64,000 nt of DNA. Source: Piromyces finnis. Lineage: Eukaryota > Neocallimastigomycota > Neocallimastigomycetes > Neocallimastigales > Neocallimastigaceae. This document shows, piece after piece, positions 1 through 9,316 of the stretch. The stretch spans positions 1 through 64,000 of the forward strand of contig MCFH01000004.1 of NCBI GenBank assembly GCA_002104945.1, written 5' to 3'. Made by a program: the position numbers and the translations under genes. The notes beneath the pieces were generated by a model. That model worked only from the letters and a program-made list of their open reading frames with translations. It did not search any database and had not been told where the DNA came from. Positions within the stretch are counted from its first letter, which is position 1; each line of letters opens with the position of its first letter.

Positions 1-211
1 TATATACATTAATTATTATTATAGCTATTAATTTACTTTAATACTAACGCTAAAGTATTTAACGTTAGTTTTGACTATACTATTTAACTATATGAGTTTA
101 TTTTCTTTACCACTTGATTGGGTAAAGCAAATAGACTTCCTATTTAATTAATAACCATTAATATATGGTTATGCATATATTTGGCCAATAAATGGTGACC
201 AGAATATATGG

Positions 212-1344
212 TGTTAAGTTTTTGGGTTTGGTTATGCGGCCAGGTCAGAATGTTATTAATTATATAGTAAAAATGTTTTTTAAGAAATTAAATTTAATTA
301 TAAAATAACACCTTAAACTCCCAAATGAAAAATGAAAAATTTATATTTACTTTAAAATAACTTTTTATAAATTTTTTATTTATTTAATAATAATATAAAT
401 GATATTATAAGTAACTATATAATTAAGATTATAACTATAATCTTTACAAAGAATTAAAATCGAATTCAATTCATTCTCTTTTATATTCTTTGTTCAGATT
501 ATTAAATTGATATTAATAAGAATAAAGTATTACATATAATATATTAGTAATATAATTAAATAAGTAATAAGATTGTTTGTTTGTTTGTTTGTTTGTTTGT
601 CATGACATAAAATAAAATAAACATATGATTAATCATTTAAACAGTTGATCCTAATTAGTAATTATAAAAACTATTCAATTAATAATTCATCATTATTAAT
701 TGATATTACCATAACATATTTGTTATAACTAAATAATTATTATTTTCAAAATTATTTCTAATAAAACTTGCCGTTAACCTATTTTATAATAATTAAGATT
801 ATTTAATTTATAGGTATTAACTGTTACACCTAAATGGGTCTAGTTCTATTTTTAGTAACAATCGTTATCATTAATTAAATTAATATAACTAAAATTCCTA
901 TTGATATATTTTTAATTTCATCAAGTCATAAGAAATATTTATGATCCATACTTGATATCATATTGATTTTAATTTACCTAATAAAATCTTTAAATGATCA
1001 TAACTTCCTTAAATGATCAGTTAGAAGGACCGCGATTGTACCAAATTGTAGCTTTCTTCCTAAGCTTTCCAATAAACCTAGTTTCATCACCGTAGTACTT
1101 ATAGCCGTAGCGATCGTTTTTGGCGAGTTACACCTTATTTCGTACTTGCTTATTTTTGGTTAAGGGTTATAGTATATTGATATTAAATTTTTGAAATCAT
1201 AACCCTTTCACTGAATCAAAATTTAAAAGGTGACTTTTAAAAGTGTTTTAAAATAATTATTGAAATTATTTAATTATAATTATTATGTTTAATTAATTAT
1301 AGATATTATCTGAATTTGTTTTAAATCCAGTTAATATCTTCACA
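212..1344 (-). repeat. Solo LTR, family 1 (1,133 bp)
   Basis: This copy begins TGTTAAG and ends CTTCACA on the plus strand, and has the same 1,133-bp length as the LTRs of the complete element at 1352-8892. It is flanked by a 5-bp duplication, tatgg, at 207-211 and 1345-1349, so it is a separate insertion that lost its interior by LTR-LTR recombination. By eye it differs from the other two copies at three places (450, 536 and 813), while those two agree with each other, so it is older. It includes a (TTTG)n tract near 573-600. Orientation is taken from the complete element, whose sense strand is minus. Confidence 0.93.
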
Positions 1345-1351
1345 TATGGTT

Positions 1352-2484
1352 TGTTAAGTTTTTGGGTTTGGTTATGCGGCCAGGTCAGAATGTTATTAAT
1401 TATATAGTAAAAATGTTTTTTAAGAAATTAAATTTAATTATAAAATAACACCTTAAACTCCCAAATGAAAAATGAAAAATTTATATTTACTTTAAAATAA
1501 CTTTTTATAAATTTTTTATTTATTTAATAATAATATAAATGATATTATAAGTAACTATATAATTAAGATTATAACTATAATCTTTACAAGGAATTAAAAT
1601 CGAATTCAATTCATTCTCTTTTATATTCTTTGTTCAGATTATTAAATTGATATTAATAAGAATAAAGTATTACATGTAATATATTAGTAATATAATTAAA
1701 TAAGTAATAAGATTGTTTGTTTGTTTGTTTGTTTGTTTGTCATGACATAAAATAAAATAAACATATGATTAATCATTTAAACAGTTGATCCTAATTAGTA
1801 ATTATAAAAACTATTCAATTAATAATTCATCATTATTAATTGATATTACCATAACATATTTGTTATAACTAAATAATTATTATTTTCAAAATTATTTCTA
1901 ATAAAACTTGCCGTTAACCTATTTTATAATAATTAAGATTATTTAATTTATAAGTATTAACTGTTACACCTAAATGGGTCTAGTTCTATTTTTAGTAACA
2001 ATCGTTATCATTAATTAAATTAATATAACTAAAATTCCTATTGATATATTTTTAATTTCATCAAGTCATAAGAAATATTTATGATCCATACTTGATATCA
2101 TATTGATTTTAATTTACCTAATAAAATCTTTAAATGATCATAACTTCCTTAAATGATCAGTTAGAAGGACCGCGATTGTACCAAATTGTAGCTTTCTTCC
2201 TAAGCTTTCCAATAAACCTAGTTTCATCACCGTAGTACTTATAGCCGTAGCGATCGTTTTTGGCGAGTTACACCTTATTTCGTACTTGCTTATTTTTGGT
2301 TAAGGGTTATAGTATATTGATATTAAATTTTTGAAATCATAACCCTTTCACTGAATCAAAATTTAAAAGGTGACTTTTAAAAGTGTTTTAAAATAATTAT
2401 TGAAATTATTTAATTATAATTATTATGTTTAATTAATTATAGATATTATCTGAATTTGTTTTAAATCCAGTTAATATCTTCACA
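1352..2484 (-). repeat. 3' LTR of the chromovirus
   Basis: This copy starts TGTTAAG and ends CTTCACA on the plus strand. It matches 7760-8892 over its whole length by eye. It lies only 7 bp from the solo LTR at 212-1344. Confidence 0.95.
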
Positions 2485-2496
2485 ACGCCCTCCCTA
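2485..2496 (-). promoter_or_regulatory. Polypurine tract of the chromovirus
   Basis: On the minus strand the sequence TAGGGAGGGCGT directly abuts the 3' LTR. A purine-rich run here is the expected primer for plus-strand DNA synthesis. It is one of the few GC-rich stretches in the region. Confidence 0.75.
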
Positions 2497-2886
2497 GGAA
2501 TTCGTATTCCAGACGAATTCTATGAACTGGAGCGAAAAGTAAAAATTTTTGATTTTAAAAAAATTTTTTCGAGAGGAAGTAATAATTTCAAAAGGTCACT
2601 TGGCCATTGTGAGATTTTTGAAATTTCACTTTTTGAAAAATTTTCTTGTAGGTAAAATTTTAATAATAAAATTGATACTGCAGATTTTGAATATGAAAAT
2701 AAAAATAAAAAATAATAAAGTTTTAATATGATAATTGAAAAATATTCGGTGTAAAAATTTTTGAAATGTTGAAATTTCAAAATTTTGTGATGAGTTAAAT
2801 TTCGAAATTTAGTTGTTATAAAAATATTTTGTAAATGGTGTAAAAGTTATTTTTAGAGAATTATTGACTTATTAATATTATTTTAA
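2497..2886 (-). other. Non-coding 3' internal region of the chromovirus
   Basis: About 390 bp separate the pol stop from the polypurine tract. I see no third gene and no envelope-like frame. The only notable structure is a perfect 8-bp inverted repeat, gaattcgt and acgaattc, at 2498-2505 and 2513-2520. It forms a short hairpin immediately before the polypurine tract. Confidence 0.5.
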
Positions 2887-5800
2887 TTAATTATATGCTA
2901 TAGAAGCATAATGTCGTCCACTTTTTAAATATTTTTGATAAATGTATTGATTACGTGGATTGTCTTCTACTTCACTTGCTGGTACCCAATTATAAGCGGA
3001 ACGGTATTTGTATCGAATTTTATATTCATATCGTTGTTGTTTATAATTTGTACGGAATCCAGATATTTCCACTATATCTTTTATTGATTCTGGATCCGCA
3101 GTTCTATTTAAAAATTCTTTTGGAGTTGATCTATAAGGTTCCAACTCAGATACATGAAATATTGGATAGTGTTTGGGAAAAGGTGATTTTTTGATATCGA
3201 TTTCATAATTGTTATTTCTCAAAACTTGAGTTATTTTATATGGACCATATTTACAAGGAGCTAATTTGGAACTATTTTCAATATTTAGAGAAGGTGGGGC
3301 TTGAATCCAAACTAAATCATCAATTTTAAATTTTGGAGCTTCTAAACGACTTTTATCCACTCTTCTTTTATACAACTCTTTGGAGCGTAGTAACACTTCT
3401 TTTATGTGGTTGAATGCATCATTAACGTTTTGAACTAGTTTATGATTAATATTACATTGTGGTAATAGGGTCATTTCATCCATCGGAGGGTGGAAACCAT
3501 AATTAATGAAGAATGGTGTTTCTTTGGTTGATTCATTAACAGCGTTGTTATAGGCGAATTCTGCAAGTGGAAGCCAATCAACCCAGTCGTCATGATAGAA
3601 AGACTTGGAATAACATCTAAGATACTGTTCAATAAAAGAATTTGACCTCTCGACCTGTCCAACAGTTTCATGGTGGTCAGTAGTAGCTATTCTTGGATGA
3701 ATATATAATAAATCCAAAAATTCGAGCCAAACATCACTTGTAAATTGTGAGCCTCTATCAGTATATAGGTCATAAGGGAGACCATGTAAACGATATACAT
3801 TGTTCAAAAAAGCTTTTGCAGTTTGTGCTGCGTTTGGAACTTGTTTAAACGGCACTAAGTGAATCATTTTAGAAAAGCGGTCAACCACTACCATAATTAC
3901 GGTGTACCCTTTAGACTCAGGAAGGCCACAAAGAAAGTCAATTTCTATAGATTTCCATGGACGTTCTGGAGTATCTAAAGGTTGTAATTTTCCATATTTC
4001 CGATGTCTAGTTACTTTATTTCTTGTGCATGTCTCACAAGAATTAACAAATTTAGTGACATCATCTTTAATTTTAGGCCACCAAAAATTTCGAGTTATCA
4101 ATTCTAAAGTCCTTTTTATACCAAGATGTCCAGCAGAGGGTTGTTCATGATATTTCATAAGAACATCTAAACGTAGTTTCTCAGGGATATAAACTAAGTT
4201 ATTATATAAAATAAGATTATTTTTTAATTCAAACTTGTTCATTTTCCTAAATGGTCTATAAGCCTTTTGGTCATTATGTGGGCTGAAATATAGCATAATA
4301 TCCTTAGCAGTTTCGTCGTCCTTTAAGTATTGAATAACTTGTTCCAAGAAGTTACTCATAATACCAATGAAACTTGGTATTAGTTTTACATTTTTTGAGT
4401 CTAAAATATATTCTGGCTTTTCTTCATAAGTCCTATCCATGTAGTCAGGTCTGCGAGATAGACAATCAGGTTTACCATTCTTACGACCTTGTCTGTATAT
4501 AAGTTCAAAGTCGTATTCATGAAAGAAAAGGTGCCAACGATGTTGTCTTTGATTACCTACCTTTCCTCCAAGAGTATAAAGTAAATTTCTATGATCAGTG
4601 TAAACTTTTATTTTATATTTAGCACCAAGAAGAAGGTGCCTCCAAGTAGAGAAAGAATCCTTAATGGCTAATAGTTCTTTATCTGTTATAGAATAATTAA
4701 CTTCAGAACTACTTAGACTTCTGGAGTAGTAAGCAACAGGATGTAGACGATTTTCTGAATCATATTGAGAAAGTATAGAACCGATAGCAACATTACTTGC
4801 ATCACATTCTAAAATATATTGTTTTTGAGGATCAGGATGTGATAAAATAGGTGCTGAAGTTAAACGCGTTTTTAAAATGTTAAATGAGGATTCACATTCT
4901 GTGGACCATTTGAACTTTGCATTCTTTTTTGTTAGGTTGTGGAGGGGTTTAGCCAAGTCTGCAAAATTCATTACAAAGCGTCTATAGTAGTTACAAAGAC
5001 CTAAAAATCTTTGTACATCCTTAACTGTAGTAGGAATAGGCCAATTTTTGATTGACTCTATCTTTTTTGGGTCGGTAGCAATTCCTGAACCTGAAATAAC
5101 ATATCCTAAGAATTCAACTTGTGGTTTGTCAAATTCACATTTAGGAAGTTTAGCATATAAATTATTTTCTAATAGTTTAGAAAGAACTTCACGTACATGT
5201 TGGTGGTGTTCTTCTAAGGTTTTTGAAAATATAAGAATATCATCCAAATAGAGAATAACAGATTTTTCCAAGAAAGGTCTGAGAACAGAATTTATAAATG
5301 CCTGAAAAGTAGCAGGAGCGTTACGTAAACCAAATGGCATCACTAAATATTCATAGTGACCAAACTTTGTGCGAAAAGCAGTTTTATATTCATCACCATT
5401 TCTTATTCTAACTAAATTATAAGCAGAGCGTAAGTCGAGCTTGGTGAAATACTTTGCACCTTTGACACGTTCTATAATGTCGGTAATAAGTGGTATTGGG
5501 TAGGAGTTACGTATCGTTACAGAATTGAGTTTTTTATAATCAATACAAACTCTAAGAGTACCATCTTTCTTTTTCTGAAATACCACTGGATATCCTGCAG
5601 GTGATTCGGATGGTCTAATAAAGCCTTTTTCTAAATTTTCCTTGATATACTCTTCTAAAACTTTTGATTCTTCTTCTGATAAGGGATAGATGGGACCATA
5701 GTGAAGAGTAGCATCTTTTTCTAGTACTATTTTACAATCTGTAATTCTATGTGGTGGTAGTTTATCAGCTTCTTGTTTGCTGAAAACTTTTGCCAAATCT

Positions 5801-6711
5801 CGATAGGGTTTTGGAATATCCTCAATAGTATGTTCTTCTAAATTGCTTACTTCTTCTGGTTTTTCGGACAAAAAAGTATGAATTAAATAATTATAATTAT
5901 ATCTATCATAATTATTTTTATTTAATATAACTTTTCTAAAAAATTTGGAACGTTTAGGGTTAAATTTGTGAAATCGACCATTTTTCTTCTTACTAAAGGT
6001 TTTAGATCTGAAATAAAAATTATGAATTTTATTTTTTAAATTATAAAAATTGGTGGAATAATTTTTATTTTTATTTTTTGTGTTATTTACACCTGTAGAA
6101 GTGGTAGGTGTAACATTTATGTCATTTCTATTATAAGAAATGAATTGTTCTAATTTTAAAAATTTAGTAGCATGCTTCATATTGAATTTCTTTCTGTTAA
6201 AATCATATTTTAAATTTGAATATAAATAATTTTTATTATAATTATAATGAATTTCATATTTGGACATGAATATATTTCCAAATAATAAATCTGTCGGAAT
6301 ATAATCCGCTAGTAAAAATTTTTCTTTGAAATTGATGAAATGGAATTTATTGTTGATAAATAGTTTTAACTGAAAGTTTAGGTTGATATATTCATCAAGT
6401 TCAATTGAAGTACCACTGATACCTTGTACAGTGATAACATTATTAATTTTATGAGGATGTAATTGTAATGTACGTAATAGTTTGTACGACATAAAATTAC
6501 AATAAGATCCACTATCTAATAGTGATGTACATGCAATTTTATTATGTACATTATTTGTACCTCCATTATTGGATAATACATATGTATTAAAAGTAAAAAA
6601 CGTTGAAGGTAATGTATTATCTTTGTTGATAGTGGGAAAAGTGTAGTTTAATATTTTTGTATTCGAGTGGTGATGGGACTTCAATGGAAGTCCTTTATTT
6701 AGTTTTTTGAA
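2887..6711 (-). CDS. Pol polyprotein of the chromovirus (PR-RT-RH-IN-chromodomain)
   Basis: The frame is open after a stop at 6712-6714 and has no ATG near its start, so it is best read as the product of a -1 frameshift from gag at 6702-6708. With residue 1 at 6684, an aspartic protease motif LLDSGS lies near 55. RT has YLDD near 479, and RNase H has the DAS motif. The integrase HHCC finger spans about 845-885 and its catalytic residues sit in IEIDF (about 913), YTDRGSQ (about 971) and GQVERSN (about 1008). About 45 residues at the C-terminus (about 1208-1255), with YEYKIRY and W-V-PASE, resemble a chromodomain. Frame and all active-site motifs are intact. Confidence 0.93.
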   Translation of the reverse strand, partial: FKKLNKGLPLKSHHHSNTKILNYTFPTINKDNTLPSTFFTFNTYVLSNNGGTNNVHNKIACTSLLDSGSYCNFMSYKLLRTLQLHPHKINNVITVQGISGTSIELDEYINLNFQLKLFINNKFHFINFKEKFLLADYIPTDLLFGNIFMSKYEIHYNYNKNYLYSNLKYDFNRKKFNMKHATKFLKLEQFISYNRNDINVTPTTSTGVNNTKNKNKNYSTNFYNLKNKIHNFYFRSKTFSKKKNGRFHKFNPKRSKFFRKVILNKNNYDRYNYNYLIHTFLSEKPEEVSNLEEHTIEDIPKPYRDLAKVFSKQEADKLPPHRITDCKIVLEKDATLHYGPIYPLSEEESKVLEEYIKENLEKGFIRPSESPAGYPVVFQKKKDGTLRVCIDYKKLNSVTIRNSYPIPLITDIIERVKGAKYFTKLDLRSAYNLVRIRNGDEYKTAFRTKFGHYEYLVMPFGLRNAPATFQAFINSVLRPFLEKSVILYLDDILIFSKTLEEHHQHVREVLSKLLENNLYAKLPKCEFDKPQVEFLGYVISGSGIATDPKKIESIKNWPIPTTVKDVQRFLGLCNYYRRFVMNFADLAKPLHNLTKKNAKFKWSTECESSFNILKTRLTSAPILSHPDPQKQYILECDASNVAIGSILSQYDSENRLHPVAYYSRSLSSSEVNYSITDKELLAIKDSFSTWRHLLLGAKYKIKVYTDHRNLLYTLGGKVGNQRQHRWHLFFHEYDFELIYRQGRKNGKPDCLSRRPDYMDRTYEEKPEYILDSKNVKLIPSFIGIMSNFLEQVIQYLKDDETAKDIMLYFSPHNDQKAYRPFRKMNKFELKNNLILYNNLVYIPEKLRLDVLMKYHEQPSAGHLGIKRTLELITRNFWWPKIKDDVTKFVNSCETCTRNKVTRHRKYGKLQPLDTPERPWKSIEIDFLCGLPESKGYTVIMVVVDRFSKMIHLVPFKQVPNAAQTAKAFLNNVYRLHGLPYDLYTDRGSQFTSDVWLEFLDLLYIHPRIATTDHHETVGQVERSNSFIEQYLRCYSKSFYHDDWVDWLPLAEFAYNNAVNESTKETPFFINYGFHPPMDEMTLLPQCNINHKLVQNVNDAFNHIKEVLLRSKELYKRRVDKSRLEAPKFKIDDLVWIQAPPSLNIENSSKLAPCKYGPYKITQVLRNNNYEIDIKKSPFPKHYPIFHVSELEPYRSTPKEFLNRTADPESIKDIVEISGFRTNYKQQRYEYKIRYKYRSAYNWVPASEVEDNPRNQYIYQKYLKSGRHYASIAYN
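6676..6708 (-). promoter_or_regulatory. -1 ribosomal frameshift signal, gag to pol
   Basis: On the minus strand the last gag codons read A AAA AAC followed directly by TAA (heptamer at 6702-6708, gag stop at 6699-6701). This is a canonical X XXY YYZ slippery heptamer in the correct phase. Pol is in the -1 frame. After an 8-nt spacer comes a perfect hairpin, GGACTTC, loop CATT, GAAGTCC (6676-6693). Spacer length and stem position match known -1 frameshift stimulators. The four-base loop leaves little room for an H-type pseudoknot, although a longer-range one is not excluded. Confidence 0.85.
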
Positions 6712-7724
6712 CTAATTTTTTGAGCTTTATAATTGTTGTTATTGTAATTATTATTATATTTTTGGAAGTTATTGTTGTTATTGTTGTTGTTGTTGTTGTA
6801 TGATCTGTGGTGGTTGAAATGTGAATTTCTTTTCTTGTTAGATTTAGAGTTGGAAGACTGGTTAATCTTATTCTTTGTAGAAAGAGAACTTTCGATCAAA
6901 ATACATCTAGTTATAATGGACTCCATGGTGGTTGGAAATACCTCCATCTTTTCAATTTCTTCCTGATATTTGGGATGTAAACCATTATAAAAGATTAAAG
7001 ATAATGCTTCTTCATTCCATTTAAATTGTTGTGAAAGAGAGCGGAATTCCTCGATATAATCATTTATTTTACCATATTGTTGTTTTAAACGCATTATTTT
7101 GATTTTAGCTATCTTGTAACTAGCAACATTTGAGAAAGCAATTCTTAGTCCATCCAACAATTCTTGCATGGTAGATGGATAAATATTATCCTTGTACTTG
7201 GCAAGATACCAATTTCTAGCAGCATCACGAAGACGGGATTGTACAAAATTAATTTTTGTTTCTTCTGGTAAAGTTCGATTTGGTAGAGTTTTGAAAGTAT
7301 CTTCACATAATTGACAAAACAAATCGGTATCACTAGTCTTACCGGAGAACATACCTGGATCTGGCACTTGAGTGATTGGAGTAGCAAAACGGCCTCTCAT
7401 GATAACATCATGATCCAAATCAAATCTTGTTGAAGTAGATTCATCATCTCTAAAGACAGTAGGTCTTGGAGTAGCTATCCTATCATAATTGGTATGTAAC
7501 AATGGTTGTTCATCTTCATTCTGAGCAGTTTGATTATTATTCATATTGGTTAATACACTCATGATTTCATTTAAACGATTATTCACATCATTGGAAAAAT
7601 TTTGAAAATCTTCACGGAAAACCAAATTTTCATTGATACCCTCAATGATATCCTTGGCAGTCTGAGTAGCATCCTCTCTTAGTTGGTTTACCTCGTCTGG
7701 GAAATTAGGAACCGGAGTGAACAT
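6699..7724 (-). CDS. Gag of the chromovirus
   Basis: This is a 341-residue protein starting at ATG 7724, 35 nt inside the 5' LTR. The central part (about residues 125-275), with FCQLCEDTF, AARNWYLAKY and IEEFRSLSQQF, matches the Retrotrans_gag capsid region. There is no CCHC zinc knuckle. The C-terminal 55 residues are instead basic and Asn-rich (KSNKKRNSHFNHHRS, then an Asn run) and presumably bind nucleic acid. The last codon before the stop is part of the slippery site, so most ribosomes would end here and make structural protein, with a minority continuing into pol. Confidence 0.9.
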   Translation of the reverse strand: MFTPVPNFPDEVNQLREDATQTAKDIIEGINENLVFREDFQNFSNDVNNRLNEIMSVLTNMNNNQTAQNEDEQPLLHTNYDRIATPRPTVFRDDESTSTRFDLDHDVIMRGRFATPITQVPDPGMFSGKTSDTDLFCQLCEDTFKTLPNRTLPEETKINFVQSRLRDAARNWYLAKYKDNIYPSTMQELLDGLRIAFSNVASYKIAKIKIMRLKQQYGKINDYIEEFRSLSQQFKWNEEALSLIFYNGLHPKYQEEIEKMEVFPTTMESIITRCILIESSLSTKNKINQSSNSKSNKKRNSHFNHHRSYNNNNNNNNNNFQKYNNNYNNNNYKAQKISSKN

Positions 7725-7748
7725 TCTAAAGTAGCCACTAAACAGCGG

Positions 7749-7759
7749 GTAAAGATTAT
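7749..7759 (-). promoter_or_regulatory. Self-primer binding site of the chromovirus
   Basis: The 11 nt next to the 5' LTR read ATAATCTTTAC on the minus strand. They do not begin TGG, so they do not look like a tRNA 3'-end site. They are exactly complementary to GTAAAGATTAT, which lies inside the LTR at 7985-7995 and would be the very 5' end of the transcript if initiation is at 7995. This is the Tf1/sushi self-priming arrangement, in which the first 11 nt of the RNA fold back as primer. Confidence 0.78.
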
Positions 7760-8892
7760 TGTTAAGTTTTTGGGTTTGGTTATGCGGCCAGGTCAGAATG
7801 TTATTAATTATATAGTAAAAATGTTTTTTAAGAAATTAAATTTAATTATAAAATAACACCTTAAACTCCCAAATGAAAAATGAAAAATTTATATTTACTT
7901 TAAAATAACTTTTTATAAATTTTTTATTTATTTAATAATAATATAAATGATATTATAAGTAACTATATAATTAAGATTATAACTATAATCTTTACAAGGA
8001 ATTAAAATCGAATTCAATTCATTCTCTTTTATATTCTTTGTTCAGATTATTAAATTGATATTAATAAGAATAAAGTATTACATGTAATATATTAGTAATA
8101 TAATTAAATAAGTAATAAGATTGTTTGTTTGTTTGTTTGTTTGTTTGTCATGACATAAAATAAAATAAACATATGATTAATCATTTAAACAGTTGATCCT
8201 AATTAGTAATTATAAAAACTATTCAATTAATAATTCATCATTATTAATTGATATTACCATAACATATTTGTTATAACTAAATAATTATTATTTTCAAAAT
8301 TATTTCTAATAAAACTTGCCGTTAACCTATTTTATAATAATTAAGATTATTTAATTTATAAGTATTAACTGTTACACCTAAATGGGTCTAGTTCTATTTT
8401 TAGTAACAATCGTTATCATTAATTAAATTAATATAACTAAAATTCCTATTGATATATTTTTAATTTCATCAAGTCATAAGAAATATTTATGATCCATACT
8501 TGATATCATATTGATTTTAATTTACCTAATAAAATCTTTAAATGATCATAACTTCCTTAAATGATCAGTTAGAAGGACCGCGATTGTACCAAATTGTAGC
8601 TTTCTTCCTAAGCTTTCCAATAAACCTAGTTTCATCACCGTAGTACTTATAGCCGTAGCGATCGTTTTTGGCGAGTTACACCTTATTTCGTACTTGCTTA
8701 TTTTTGGTTAAGGGTTATAGTATATTGATATTAAATTTTTGAAATCATAACCCTTTCACTGAATCAAAATTTAAAAGGTGACTTTTAAAAGTGTTTTAAA
8801 ATAATTATTGAAATTATTTAATTATAATTATTATGTTTAATTAATTATAGATATTATCTGAATTTGTTTTAAATCCAGTTAATATCTTCACA
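7760..8892 (-). repeat. 5' LTR of the chromovirus
   Basis: If transcription starts at 7995, U3 is 7996-8892 and R plus U5 is 7760-7995. It is flanked on the right by the target duplication tggtt (8893-8897). It looks identical to the 3' LTR by eye. Confidence 0.95.
7985..8033 (-). promoter_or_regulatory. Chromovirus promoter: TATA box and inferred start
   Basis: On the minus strand TATAAAAG occupies 8026-8033. It is 31-38 nt upstream of 7995, the base that begins the 11-mer complementary to the primer site. A TATA box at this distance independently supports 7995 as the start of R. The start itself is inferred. Confidence 0.65.
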
Positions 8893-8903
8893 TGGTTTCA
8901 ATT

Positions 8904-8941
8904 GAAATATTTGTGGGCAAACTTATGGCCACAAATATTTC
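8904..8941. repeat. 13-bp inverted repeat beside the insertion site
   Basis: The arms gaaatatttgtgg (8904-8916) and ccacaaatatttc (8929-8941) are perfect complements separated by 12 nt. They lie 7 bp past the target duplication of the chromovirus. Confidence 0.6.
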
Positions 8942-8950
8942 TTACAACTA

Positions 8951-9030
8951 GAAATAACTAAATTGTCTTAGTGGTTAGTAGCTAAGACTTTGAGTCTGAA
9001 TGACACTAGTTCGAGACCTCATAGATTCTA
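8951..9030 (+). other. tRNA-like relic (anticodon TTG-like)
   Basis: The sequence contains TTAGTGGTTAG (A-box/D-arm-like) and AGTTCGAGACC (B-box/T-arm-like) at tRNA spacing. Between them a 5+7+5 anticodon arm, TAAGA CTTTGAG TCTGA, pairs at four of five positions and would read TTG (Gln). The acceptor and T stems do not pair and the D-arm is too long, so I read it as a decayed tRNA or the head of a tRNA-derived SINE. It may also be chance. Confidence 0.3.
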
Positions 9031-9316
9031 TTTTAAAAAAATTATAATTTTATTTTATTTTTAAATTTTATTTTATATGAAGATTATTGATTGGTTAAGA
9101 ATTTTAAGTTGAAAAAATTTTATAAATTAATTTAAAAAATTTTTAGTATAAATACGAGTGAATTTTCCCAAATATTTTAAAGAATCGAGATTTTATTAAT
9201 AAATAATTATATTATTAAACACTAACTTATTAAGTTAAATTCTATGTGTTTTTAATGATATTTTTATAAATTAATAATTTACAGAATATTTTAAAGTGTT
9301 AATATTACTAAGTTAT
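9031..9316. other. AT-rich spacer, no gene seen
   Basis: This is AT-rich sequence between the tRNA-like relic and the copia relic. The expected RT and RNase H of the copia element are not recognisable here. Confidence 0.4.

Larger units (their letters stand above)
1352..8892 (-). mobile_element. Complete Ty3/gypsy chromovirus
   Basis: This is a full-length LTR retrotransposon read on the minus strand, with LTRs of 1,133 bp at 7760-8892 (5') and 1352-2484 (3'). The 5-bp target duplication tggtt is at 1347-1351 and 8893-8897. In sense order it carries promoter and R start, U5, a self-complementary primer site, gag, a -1 frameshift signal, pol (protease, RT, RNase H, integrase with a chromodomain-like end), a non-coding stretch and a polypurine tract. 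The two LTRs look identical by eye and both frames are open. These facts indicate a recent insertion that may still be competent. Domain order RT-RNaseH-IN places it in Ty3/gypsy. Confidence 0.95.

Noticed and set aside
2520-2780. Possible third gene (envelope-like) in the chromovirus
   Set aside because: The short frames are low-complexity, on either strand, with no signal peptide, cysteine pattern or conserved motif.
7749-7759. tRNA-primed primer binding site
   Set aside because: The site does not start TGG and I can match it to no tRNA 3' end; the complementarity to the LTR is exact and placed at the expected transcript start.
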